A stretch of DNA of 64,000 bases, taken from assembly GCA_035555975.1 (NCBI GenBank), contig DATMFV010000088.1, positions 1 to 64,000 on the forward strand, in the 5' to 3' direction. This document shows, one piece after another, positions 44,535 to 53,221 of the stretch (position 1 is the stretch's first letter; each line of letters starts with the position of its first letter). The notes beneath the pieces are model-generated. The model was not told the origin of the DNA. It ran no database searches and saw only the letters and a program-made list of their open reading frames with translations. Made by a program: the position numbers and the translations under genes. Origin of the DNA: DATMFV01 sp035555975. Its GTDB lineage: Bacteria > Verrucomicrobiota > Verrucomicrobiia > Chthoniobacterales > Chthoniobacteraceae.

Positions 44535-46382
44535 CTAGTCTCTTGTGTAGACGCGATTGTATTCCGGGGCTTCGCTCCAGTTGGAATCGGTGATCATTTT
44601 CCGGAATTCGGAGATCCGATAGACCTCCACATGGCCATCTGCAAAGGCGGCGCTCATCATTCCCAGGTAGCCGCCATCATCCGGCGGGATGTAGGAGCGC
44701 GAATCGCCGCCGCCCCACCAGTACCATCCATGATCCTCTTCGGCGTAAGCCGGATGATGAATATCGCGCAGCAGCATCAATCCGGCGGCATTTTCCCCGA
44801 TCCGGAAAAGATTGGCAGGATGATCTTTGTAGGGAGTCTCGCTTTTATTGGTCATGGCTCCATAGCCATTGGCGCCGTAACTGGGGTAGGCCCACGGCTT
44901 GGTGCTGTTCTTTTTGGGATTGTAGAGATTGGCGTGCGACTGCCCCCAACGGGAGCGGGGGCTGAAGAAGACCCCTCCATGAGGAACATAGCGATAATAG
45001 GCCAGAGTGCGTGTCCAGAAGACGTTGTCGCCGGGGTTGATCGGGGAATCCTTGGCGGCGATCTGCGGAAGCTCCCCTTGATGTTCGTTGGCATAGCTGA
45101 TCAGGCCCAGGACGATCTGGCGTTGATTATAGCTGCTGACCGAAAGCTGCGACCTGGCTTTGACGTGTTTGAAAGCCTGAAGCAAAAAGACCGCGAGGAT
45201 GGAGAGCACCATCATGGTCACCACCAGTTCCAGAATGCCGAAGCCGCTTTTGGAGCCGTTTTGCAGGGAGATCTGCCGATGATCCGTCTTTCCGGAGAGG
45301 TCGGTCGCCGCAGGAGAAGGAGGGGAACCGACGGATTCCCGCCAATGGACGTTGGGCGTCATGCTGATGTGGGATTCGGCGACGGGAACGCCTTGCAGGA
45401 GCGCGATGATGTGCTCTGCCGCCATGGTCGCACGTTTCCTGACGTTGGGGGCCGAATCAGGAGCGCTCAACGGGACGGGATGCGCCCCGGGGGTGAGGTC
45501 GGAGTAGGCCGCCAGCGAAAGGTCGTCGGGAATTTTGAGGTTGAGCCGGTAGGCTTCCCGGAAAACCATGCCTGCCGCGATTTCGTCAGGCACAATAATG
45601 GCAGTGGGCCGCGTGGCAGCTTCCATGGCCGCTTTCAACGGGCCGAAATCGACGCTGCCCTGGCTGTTGGGTAGCGTGATCGTCAGGTCTTCGGGATCGC
45701 CCAACTGGTGAACACGGCAGATTTCTTCAAGCAGGAGCCTGACCTCCGGCAGTCCGGGATGGGAGTAGCGTATGAGGGCGAGTTTCCGATGGCCCCGGTC
45801 GATCAGGCCCCGGATGATGGTGGAGATGGCGGGGGTGTGATCGCTATGGATCGAGGGCAGGCCAAGGGCGATCAGCGCCGGATGCCGGGTAAGGAGTACG
45901 ATCCTGACACCGCTTTCCATCAGTTTTTTGACGGCGGCGGGCGGGATCTGCCAGTTACCGATGAGGAAGAGGCCGCGGACCTTGCGCGCCTGGAGCAGGT
46001 GCCCGATGTCTTCCATGAAATGATCGGGACGGTAAGGGAGGGTCGTCAAAGAGTAGGAACGATGGTCGATCGCCGCGTTAAGACCCTCCAGAATCAACCC
46101 CGTGATGAGGTGCTGCCCGTTTTCGGAAAGAAAGTAACTGGGAATCGCGACGGCCAGTTGGACCGGCCGCGAAAGATCTTTCAGGAAGTTGCCGACCCGG
46201 GGACGCTTTTCGATTTCACCCTCGGTGACCAGTTCCTGAAGGGCCCGCCGGACCGTTCGATGGTTGATGCCGAGCAGGGAGGCGAATTCCCTTTCGGAAG
46301 GAATTTTCTGCCCGGCTTCAATGCGACGGCTGCGGATCGCCTTGAGAATCTCGGCACGAACGATTTCGGTTTTGGAAGCCAT
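44535..46382 (-). CDS. GntR/LacI-type transcription factor fused to a pseudopilin
   Basis: One uninterrupted frame of 615 residues from the ATG at 46382. Residues 1-70 are a GntR winged helix (KIPSEREFASLLGINHRTVR). Residues ~72-345 are a LacI-type ligand-binding domain (AAYSDLTPGAHPVPL). After a linker (~346-379), residues 380-403 form a prepilin site and hydrophobic helix (KSG/FGILELVVTMMVLS, Glu at +5). Residues 404-615 resemble an H-X9-DG pseudopilin end (FADGH), with Tyr where the His is expected. Cleavage would be at position 45242/45243. In-frame alternative starts for a separate pilin are not evident. It lies 1 nt before the 703-residue enzyme gene. It might be a membrane-tethered regulator released by prepilin peptidase. 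Confidence 0.82.
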   Translation of the reverse strand: MASKTEIVRAEILKAIRSRRIEAGQKIPSEREFASLLGINHRTVRRALQELVTEGEIEKRPRVGNFLKDLSRPVQLAVAIPSYFLSENGQHLITGLILEGLNAAIDHRSYSLTTLPYRPDHFMEDIGHLLQARKVRGLFLIGNWQIPPAAVKKLMESGVRIVLLTRHPALIALGLPSIHSDHTPAISTIIRGLIDRGHRKLALIRYSHPGLPEVRLLLEEICRVHQLGDPEDLTITLPNSQGSVDFGPLKAAMEAATRPTAIIVPDEIAAGMVFREAYRLNLKIPDDLSLAAYSDLTPGAHPVPLSAPDSAPNVRKRATMAAEHIIALLQGVPVAESHISMTPNVHWRESVGSPPSPAATDLSGKTDHRQISLQNGSKSGFGILELVVTMMVLSILAVFLLQAFKHVKARSQLSVSSYNQRQIVLGLISYANEHQGELPQIAAKDSPINPGDNVFWTRTLAYYRYVPHGGVFFSPRSRWGQSHANLYNPKKNSTKPWAYPSYGANGYGAMTNKSETPYKDHPANLFRIGENAAGLMLLRDIHHPAYAEEDHGWYWWGGGDSRSYIPPDDGGYLGMMSAAFADGHVEVYRISEFRKMITDSNWSEAPEYNRVYTRD

Positions 46383-46405
46383 CTTTTCAAACAGTCGTTT
46401 ACTGC

Positions 46406-46420
46406 TGCATCTGTGATGCA
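46406..46420. promoter_or_regulatory. 15-bp palindrome upstream of the regulator-pilin fusion
   Basis: TGCATC-TGT-GATGCA lies 24 bp upstream of the ATG at 46382 and is a plausible GntR-type autoregulatory operator. Its place supports that start over the in-frame ATG at 46421, which would put the palindrome in coding DNA. A second imperfect inverted repeat (ATATCA...TGATAT, about 46433-46470) lies further out. Confidence 0.5.
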
Positions 46421-46648
46421 CTTATAGAAATCATATCAAAAAGAAACCCACAAGCCTTTTTTTGTGATATTCCGATTCTACCTTTGTAATTAGACGCACT
46501 CTCTGCTGCACTTCTGCAACGGTTTACGAACTATCCTTTTCCTTTTATCGCTCATCCGGTGCTACGGCGTGCCGTCTCCGCAAAGATCAGACCGGGTGAT
46601 TCCGGCTGTTCAACCCCGGGGGGCTGGGCCATACTTGCCGTGATCATC

Positions 46649-48457
46649 ATGTCTTCTCCCCTGTTCCGTTTTCTCCGCCGTGTTGCGGCTCTGGTCCTCC
46701 TGCTCTGCCTGCTGGCGCTGGTCAATGTCGGGATGGCGTTCTGGCTGCTTTCGCGACAGTACGATCTCTGGCGCGAGGCGGTCGCCGCCGCGCATTGGCC
46801 GATCAGCACCGGCACGATGGAGGTCGAGATCAGCGGAAAGAAGAAGCATTACTCCGGGTTTCTCGCCCGCGACCGGGAGCAGACGCGGCTGGAGATCGCG
46901 CTGGTGGGCGACGAGAAGCTCTCGCCGGTCCGCTACTGGCGCGACGGGGAGGGGCAGCACCTCGCCGCCGCTCCGAAAGGGTCCCACTTTGTCGCGCCGC
47001 TGGCCGGGAGCGGCCCCGCCGTGCGCGAAGCGGTCAGGGAAGTCGCCGAGGTGCTGCCCGAGCTTCGGCGTCACCATAAACTGCTCGCCCTGCTGGCGCT
47101 CCGGCCCCGGATCACCGGCTGGGCATCGGGAGGCGAAGGCCCGGCGATCCTGAAGATCCGTTTCGCCCAGGGTAGCGCCGAAATGGGGGTCGACGGCCAT
47201 CTCCGGAGCCTGCAAGCCACCGTCCACGGCTGGAAGGGGGCGGTACGGGTCGATCCCAAGGCCCGCCCGTTTGCCGACGCCGGACCGACCCACGGCAGCC
47301 GTTCCCCCGGGAAACCGGTCCCCGCCGCCGAACTGGCGACTTCGTTCGCGGAAACGCTCCGGATCGCGGCACTTCCGCTCACCCCCTTCAAGCCGGAGCC
47401 CGATCACCGCCGCCGGTCCGGCAAGGGATGGCTGGAAGTGCGGGGCGGGCATTACCAGATGTACCTGGAAGGCTCGCCGTACGAAATCGGCCACCAGCAC
47501 GGGAGCCTTGCGCCGGAACAGATCGCCCGCTCCTCGCAACGGCTGATTTACGGCGTCGGCCTGCTCTATTCGCTGCGAGCGGGGGAATGGTTTCCGCAAG
47601 CCGCCCGCAAACTGGTGGAGCGGCAGCGCCCCTTTATCGCTCCCGCCTATTTTGAAGAGATGAAGGGGCTGGCCGACGGCGCGCAGGTGCCGCTCGAAAC
47701 GGTGCAGGCCGTCAACCTCTTCCCGGAGTTTTTCCATTGCAGCGGCGCGGCGCTGATGGGCGAGGCGACCGTCGGCGGGGAACTGCTCCACGCCCGCGTG
47801 CTCGACTACATGGTCGGCATCGGCCTTCAGGACGACGCCGTGGTGATGGCGGTCACCCGGCCGGGCGCGAACCGGTTTGTCAGCGTCGGCTACCTCGGGT
47901 TCATCGGCTCGGTCACCGGGATGAACGAGCAAAAGGTCGCCATCGGCGAAATGGGCGGCGCAGGCGAAGGCGAATGGGACGGCATCCCGATGAGCCTCCT
48001 GATCCGCCAGGCGCTCGAAACGTGCGACACCGCCGACGCCGTGGTCGAACAGATGCGCCAAAGCCCGCGCACCTGCGAGTATTACTACCTCATCAGCGAC
48101 GGCAAGGGGCCGAGCGCCGTCGGGGTCAAGGCAACGCCGACGCTCTTTGAGACCTTCCGGGCCGGGGAGTGGCACCCGCAACTTACCGAACCGGTGGAGG
48201 ACGCGCTCCTCCTCTCCGGCAAGGGGCGATATGAAAAACTGGCGGAACGGGTGAAGGCCGACTATGGCAAAATCGACGAAGCGCGGCTTATCGAAATCAT
48301 CAAAACCCCGGTCGCCATGCGTTCCAACCTGCACAACGTCATTTTCCGCCCGCAAAGCCTCCGGCTTTCAGTGGCCGACGCCGTCCGCAACGGCCCGGCG
48401 TGCGATCAACCGTACCGCACCTATACATGGGACTCCCTTTTCGCCGCAAAGCCCTGA
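46649..48457 (+). CDS. Membrane-anchored C45-type acyltransferase/Ntn-hydrolase-like protein
   Basis: A protein of about 602 residues from the ATG at 46649. An N-terminal hydrophobic helix (VAALVLLLCLLALVNVGMAF) probably anchors it. A 240-residue region of no recognised family follows. The C-terminal ~350 residues match the acyl-CoA:6-aminopenicillanate acyltransferase/C45 family (YEIGHQHG, FFHCSGAAL with the candidate nucleophile Cys, LDYMVGIGLQDD, EMGGAGEGEWDGIPM). The family self-cleaves to expose the N-terminal Cys. Its last 31 bases overlap the next hydrolase gene, so the two are probably co-translated. Substrate unknown. Confidence 0.75.
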   Translation: MSSPLFRFLRRVAALVLLLCLLALVNVGMAFWLLSRQYDLWREAVAAAHWPISTGTMEVEISGKKKHYSGFLARDREQTRLEIALVGDEKLSPVRYWRDGEGQHLAAAPKGSHFVAPLAGSGPAVREAVREVAEVLPELRRHHKLLALLALRPRITGWASGGEGPAILKIRFAQGSAEMGVDGHLRSLQATVHGWKGAVRVDPKARPFADAGPTHGSRSPGKPVPAAELATSFAETLRIAALPLTPFKPEPDHRRRSGKGWLEVRGGHYQMYLEGSPYEIGHQHGSLAPEQIARSSQRLIYGVGLLYSLRAGEWFPQAARKLVERQRPFIAPAYFEEMKGLADGAQVPLETVQAVNLFPEFFHCSGAALMGEATVGGELLHARVLDYMVGIGLQDDAVVMAVTRPGANRFVSVGYLGFIGSVTGMNEQKVAIGEMGGAGEGEWDGIPMSLLIRQALETCDTADAVVEQMRQSPRTCEYYYLISDGKGPSAVGVKATPTLFETFRAGEWHPQLTEPVEDALLLSGKGRYEKLAERVKADYGKIDEARLIEIIKTPVAMRSNLHNVIFRPQSLRLSVADAVRNGPACDQPYRTYTWDSLFAAKP

Positions 48458-49413
48458 AGACCGCCGCGCTCCTCGGCCTCCTGCTGCTCCTGGGCCTCGC
48501 CGCCGGGACGTGGGTGTTGCAGCGCGAATGGAGCCGCGAAGCCTTCGGCGGCTACGACCCCGCCCTGCCGCTGGAGCCGGAAGTCGCCACCCTCTCCGGC
48601 AGCCTCCCGTTTCGCACCGAGCAGGTCACCATCACCGGCCTGAAGGGCGAGCGCCTGCCGCTGCGCCTGTTCGTGCCGGAAACGGCGAAGAAACCGGTGC
48701 CGTGCGTCGTGCTCCTCTACGGGATCGGCCAGAAGATGAGTTTCTTTGACCGGATCGCCCCGATCTTTGCCGAACACGGGGTGGCGCTGGCGCTCCCCGA
48801 ACAGTACGAGCAAGGGGTGCGGCGTCCCCCCGGGCGCTCGCCGTACCGGCGGGTCAAAGGGTTCCATCTCCGGAGTTCACGCATCGTCCCCGAAACGCGC
48901 CGGGTGGTCGACTATCTGGTTTCGCGTCCGGAGATCGACCCCGGGCGGCTTCACCTGCTAGGCGTCAGCTATGGCGGCATCATGAGTTCCGCCGTGCTGG
49001 CCCACGAACCGCGCCTGCGCAGCGGCTCGCTCATCATGGCGGGCGGGAACCTTCGGGCGTTGCTCAACGTGCTGGCCACCCATTACAACCCGGGCGGCGA
49101 ATGGCAGAACGCGGTGGCGTGCGGCATGCTGGCGCGCTGGTTCGACGTTTTCGAGCCGCTTCGCTATATCGGTAGCGTCGCGCCGCGCCCGCTGCTCTTT
49201 CTCAACGTCGAAAAGGATGAACTGATCCCCCGCTCCAGCACCGCCGCGCTCTACAACGCCGCACGGGAACCGAAGGCGCAGCGTTGGTATCCCGATGTCC
49301 ATGAAACCATCTCGCGCGCCACCGTCCGCGCCATGCTGACCGACGCGCTGGAGTGGATGGCGGCGCAGGAGGGAGCCGAACACGCCGTTGCCACAGGCCG
49401 TACGGGAGACTAG
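48427..49413 (+). CDS. Membrane-anchored alpha/beta-hydrolase
   Basis: A protein of about 328 residues from the ATG at 48427 (MGLPFRRKALKTAALLGLLL), whose first helix is a membrane anchor. The nucleophile elbow is GVSYGG, the acid is in NVEKDELIP and the histidine in PDVHETIS, so the alpha/beta-hydrolase triad is present. It could be an esterase or acylhydrolase. It overlaps the C45-like gene by 31 bases. Its TAG stop shares the palindrome CTAG with the stop of the convergent glycoside-hydrolase gene at 49410. Confidence 0.82.
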   Translation: MGLPFRRKALKTAALLGLLLLLGLAAGTWVLQREWSREAFGGYDPALPLEPEVATLSGSLPFRTEQVTITGLKGERLPLRLFVPETAKKPVPCVVLLYGIGQKMSFFDRIAPIFAEHGVALALPEQYEQGVRRPPGRSPYRRVKGFHLRSSRIVPETRRVVDYLVSRPEIDPGRLHLLGVSYGGIMSSAVLAHEPRLRSGSLIMAGGNLRALLNVLATHYNPGGEWQNAVACGMLARWFDVFEPLRYIGSVAPRPLLFLNVEKDELIPRSSTAALYNAAREPKAQRWYPDVHETISRATVRAMLTDALEWMAAQEGAEHAVATGRTGD

Positions 49414-52340
49414 TCTTCGTAAACCTCGACTTCCCGGATCACCAGGCTGTTGGCTTCCGCTTCCTCGTCGGTACAGCTTTGCGCGATGATCCGCAGCCCC
49501 TTCGTCTTCGTTCCGGGGAGGGCGATCTCGCGCTCAAACCGGCCGTCCTCATGAACGATCGGTGCGACCGGCTTCCATTCGCCGTTTTCCTCGATCTCGA
49601 CGCTCCCTTCCCTGATGTTGGAGCCGATGAGCTTGAGCCGGCGCGGCTTCGCCTCTCCGGCAAAGGTGATCTCAATGCCGCTGCCGCTTTGGAATCCCCT
49701 GCGGGAAAACCCGTTGCCGCGCGGGTCTTTCATTCCGTCGATCGCCATCATGGCGCGCAAGCCGCCACGGCCGCCGAAGTTCACCGTGGTCGCCCGCGCT
49801 CCGGTGGAGGCGTGGGCAATGTTGCCGGGCACCGCCAGTTGCGCGCGGACCGCCGCCTCTTCGCGTTCCACCGCACCCCACTCCAGCGTGGCGGGAAAGT
49901 CAACCGCCTGGGAAGCGAGGATCATGCTCTCGTAGGGTCCGAGCCGGACCGTCATTTCAGTTTTGCCGCCCGGAACGGTCTCCGAAGTGCCGAGTTTCTT
50001 CCAGTTGGCTATTCTTCCAAGGCGGGCGTCTTCAAACGTGATCTCGCGTTCCTGCCAGACAAGGTTGGCTACCATGAGGAGCGCCTTTCCCTCTCTGGAA
50101 ATCGCCAGTCCCACCGCTTCTTCCGGCTGCGTGCTGATGATCTCCGGCCGGGCCTTGACCAGCAGCGGGAAGAGCGCCTTGTATTCCCTGGAAAGGTAGG
50201 GAAGGCTGGTGAAGACCCCCGGTTCGTCCCACGCCATGTACTGGTTGTACCAGGTAAAGCCGACGACGCCGTTGATCAAACCATTGACCTGTTGCGTGCG
50301 CATCTCCCGGGCGGTCGGTCCCCTGCCTCCCCGGGAGGAGAAGAACCCGGCGTTGTACGCCTGCGGGGTCATCCATTTCGCGCGGTACGACTCTTCGCCG
50401 GTGACGATCTGGCTCAGAAACTGGCCGGGCCGGTCCGGAGGGCGCGGGGAGCCTCCCCCTTGCATCAGAAGCAGGTAGGGATCGGGGTTGGAAATATCGC
50501 CGGCATACTGGTAGTCGCGCACCCCGGCAACGGAATAGTTGAGCATGATGACCGGGCGGTAGGGATCGGCTTCCGCAAGGATGTCATAGATCTCCCGCAG
50601 GCGTTTGGGGCCGATGCCGCTCCCCTCCGGTTCGTCGCTCTGGTAATAGGCGAAAATATTGGGGTTTTCCGAGACGGCCTCAGCCAGGGCGCGGTAATCC
50701 TCCCTTTCCTGCGGCGTCAGCGGGGCATCCCCTTTTTCGTTTCCCTTGATGCTCGAAGCCGTGGGGACGTAGACTGCGCTCAGGATGCCGAACCGGGCGA
50801 GGTTGGCGGCTTCCTCCTTCATCTTTTCAAACGGGGGGACGGCCCAGATCGGGTTCGCGATGTTAAAGAACATCCCCGGCATCCGGGTGCGCTCCACGTC
50901 TCCCCAGATTCCGAAACAGAAGCCATAGGCGGGCAACGGCTTGCCGTCACGGTGAATCACCCCTTTTTCGTCGATCCAGGTTTCATAAGGACGGTAGGGA
51001 ACTTTCTGAATCTCCCGCTCCAGCGAGACCTTTCTTTCCCCTTCCATGAAGGAAACCCGCAACCGGTGGGTGCCCTCCCCGATGGCATCAACCCCCGGCA
51101 CCACGATCTTCCACTCGCCTTCACCTGCTTCCACCGTTCCCGGCAGTTCCTTTCCATCGCCGGTCGTCAGCTTGGCTGAGACCTCATGGATGGTGACTTC
51201 TTCATCAACACGCACCAGCGCGGCGAGCAGCGTCCTGATCTTCTGCGTGGCAAAAAGAGTGGCGCGGTAGCCCGGTTGCTTCAGCACGAGCCGGGCCGAG
51301 ACATAGCCTGCCTCCACGGCGGCCCCGGTCGAGGCAAGCCGCCCTTCAGGCGTTCTGGCAAGGGCGACCGTGTGGGTCAGGATACCCTTCGCCTGCGGCT
51401 CCCTGCCGAGCGGCACTTCCGCAACATAGTTCTGGGCGCGGCCCGGGGCGACGCCAAACTCCCGCGTCGCCGCCGCCCGGTCCCCGTTTTCCAATCGCGA
51501 GGTGACGACGACATTCTGGTAGCTACCGGTATCGTTGGTGACGTAAAGCCGTTGTTGCAGAAAGTATTCGTCTCCCCTCCTGCCGATCCTCTCCGGCCCG
51601 GTCTTGAGCTTCCAGCCAAAGATGGAGCGGTCAAAGTCGGGAAGCTTCAACGCACCAAACGAGCCGGGCGAGAGCAGCGTCGGCGTCGGCGACCACGCGG
51701 CGACCACCTTCCGCTCTTCTCCACGGGCCGAGCGTTCGCGAGCCACCTGCACCGACCATTCCCGGAGCGAAGGGTCGATCTTCAGGTCCGCCAGCGGAAT
51801 CGCCAGTTCCACGCTCCAGTGGGCCTTGCCTACCTCGACCGCCGCTTTGGAAAGGGGGTTCCAGGCTGTATTGGAGACCATCCCGCCCTGCTCGTACTCG
51901 CGGTCGGTCATGACCCCTTTCGCATTGACGATCACCTGAAGGAACGTCGTCTTGTCGTGGTCGCAGCTTAGAAAAAGCTCGATGCAGTCATCGTTCCAGA
52001 GCCGGTCGTCGTGCCGGGTCAGCTCTGCAACGACCTGGCCGGTCGGTTCATCGAGGATCGCCGAGAGATAAAGGCGGTCCCCATCAGTAAAAAGGCGGAA
52101 GCGGGTATCGTAGCCGGTCGGGCGATGGGTCGCCGGCTCCTTGAAGCCGCTTTGCCATTGGCCTTCCCTGTAAACCGGCTCATCCAGCCTGCCATCGACC
52201 GTGATGGCCTGTTTTTCAACCCACTCGAGCGGAAGGGAGGCCCGCTCCGCCGCCGCAGTCGATATGAAAGGGAGGAGCGCCCCCAGAAACGCGGGGAGAA
52301 AGAGGGCGAAGGGGCGTTGGATCAAGGCAGGAAAAGGCAT
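49410..52340 (-). CDS. Secreted multidomain glycoside-hydrolase-like protein (CBM9-like, barrel, discoidin-like)
   Basis: A 976-residue protein with a signal peptide. Residues ~40-250 look like CBM9 (ITVDGRLDEPVYREGQW, LWNDDCIELFL). A linker region with Ig-like strands is followed by a TIM-barrel-like core (YQSDEPEGSGIGPKRLR, NGVVGFTWYNQYMAWDEPG). The C-terminal ~110 residues resemble a discoidin/F5-8 domain (GSGIEITFAGEAKPRRLKL). The acidic residues near DEPE are candidate catalytic residues. I recognise no exact GH family. It is the distal gene of locus D. Its TAG stop overlaps the convergent alpha/beta-hydrolase stop. Confidence 0.7.
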   Translation of the reverse strand: MPFPALIQRPFALFLPAFLGALLPFISTAAAERASLPLEWVEKQAITVDGRLDEPVYREGQWQSGFKEPATHRPTGYDTRFRLFTDGDRLYLSAILDEPTGQVVAELTRHDDRLWNDDCIELFLSCDHDKTTFLQVIVNAKGVMTDREYEQGGMVSNTAWNPLSKAAVEVGKAHWSVELAIPLADLKIDPSLREWSVQVARERSARGEERKVVAAWSPTPTLLSPGSFGALKLPDFDRSIFGWKLKTGPERIGRRGDEYFLQQRLYVTNDTGSYQNVVVTSRLENGDRAAATREFGVAPGRAQNYVAEVPLGREPQAKGILTHTVALARTPEGRLASTGAAVEAGYVSARLVLKQPGYRATLFATQKIRTLLAALVRVDEEVTIHEVSAKLTTGDGKELPGTVEAGEGEWKIVVPGVDAIGEGTHRLRVSFMEGERKVSLEREIQKVPYRPYETWIDEKGVIHRDGKPLPAYGFCFGIWGDVERTRMPGMFFNIANPIWAVPPFEKMKEEAANLARFGILSAVYVPTASSIKGNEKGDAPLTPQEREDYRALAEAVSENPNIFAYYQSDEPEGSGIGPKRLREIYDILAEADPYRPVIMLNYSVAGVRDYQYAGDISNPDPYLLLMQGGGSPRPPDRPGQFLSQIVTGEESYRAKWMTPQAYNAGFFSSRGGRGPTAREMRTQQVNGLINGVVGFTWYNQYMAWDEPGVFTSLPYLSREYKALFPLLVKARPEIISTQPEEAVGLAISREGKALLMVANLVWQEREITFEDARLGRIANWKKLGTSETVPGGKTEMTVRLGPYESMILASQAVDFPATLEWGAVEREEAAVRAQLAVPGNIAHASTGARATTVNFGGRGGLRAMMAIDGMKDPRGNGFSRRGFQSGSGIEITFAGEAKPRRLKLIGSNIREGSVEIEENGEWKPVAPIVHEDGRFEREIALPGTKTKGLRIIAQSCTDEEAEANSLVIREVEVYED

Positions 52341-52384
52341 GGAGAAAAAACGATTTGACAGGGAAAAGACGTTGCGGGATCAAC

Positions 52385-53209
52385 CTAGAGATCAGGAGGC
52401 GACCAGTTCGGGCCGGGGCGTTTGAGGATGTCGCGCGCCGAGGCGATCCTCCAGCTTGCCATGCGGGGGTGGGGCCGCCTGACGTTCGGGTAGCTTGCCA
52501 CCCGGTCGGCCAATTCGGTCCAGGCATATTCGATGGTGACTTCCAGCGGTTCTTCAAGACGATACGGTCTCGCCTGCCCGATGTTGCCAAGCGCTTCCCG
52601 GACATCGATCTCCATCTGCGCGCGGACTTCTTCGATCGGGTAAAGCTCGCAGGTCGCCCAGCCGGTCCCTCTTTTGGTGGGCGTGGTGACGATCGGGCAA
52701 AACATCCGCCGGGCCTCGGCGCACGCTGCTTCATCGCCGGAAAGGTAGATCAGCGGCACGCCAAACGCCCCGGCGTAAAGCGCGGCATAACCGGGCTCGC
52801 CATGTTCGATGCCGTTGACCATGAAACGGCAGATCTTCTTGCTGATTCCCGTATGGTCCAGAAACCCGTTGAGCGTCCCCGCCATCGCATGCTGGCCGAT
52901 GATCAGGAGCGCATCGGTCTCCTCCTCCTCAAAGAATTCCCTCAACCCCGTGGCCGGGCGCACCAGGGGGTCCAGCTCTCCGGTGATCCAGTTGGGCGCG
53001 CCAAAGCGAAACCGTGCGCCGTGACCGTCGGAAGCCGTGATGTCGGTCGCACCCGCCTGGTAACACGCCCGGGCGACCGCGTTGACTTCGTTGGTCAGAA
53101 GCCGCTGCCCTTCGCGGTAGAGCGGGTTTTCCTTCGACTCCGGAGAACATTGGTCGCGCGTATAAAGGCCCGGGAGGCCCTCCATATCGGTGGCAATATG
53201 TACTTTCAT
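52385..53209 (-). CDS. M55-family D-aminopeptidase (DppA-like)
   Basis: A 274-residue protein beginning MKVHIATDMEGLPGLYT. The metal-site motifs DMEG and SDGHG, together with GQHAMAGT, match DppA of the M55 family, a zinc D-aminopeptidase that forms a decamer in the cytoplasm. The length is normal. Its place inside glycan locus D, 12 nt after a PEP-CTERM gene, is unusual for a peptide hydrolase and might indicate action on a D-amino-acid-containing glycoconjugate. Confidence 0.88.
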   Translation of the reverse strand: MKVHIATDMEGLPGLYTRDQCSPESKENPLYREGQRLLTNEVNAVARACYQAGATDITASDGHGARFRFGAPNWITGELDPLVRPATGLREFFEEEETDALLIIGQHAMAGTLNGFLDHTGISKKICRFMVNGIEHGEPGYAALYAGAFGVPLIYLSGDEAACAEARRMFCPIVTTPTKRGTGWATCELYPIEEVRAQMEIDVREALGNIGQARPYRLEEPLEVTIEYAWTELADRVASYPNVRRPHPRMASWRIASARDILKRPGPNWSPPDL

Positions 53210-53221
53210 CGGTACGACAGA

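Noticed and set aside
45240..45380. Internal start that would separate the pseudopilin from the regulator
   Set aside because: Between the LacI-like domain and the prepilin site I found only one in-frame ATG (residue 341 from the 46382 start), without a Shine-Dalgarno, so a separate pilin gene is not supported. A sequencing error remains possible.
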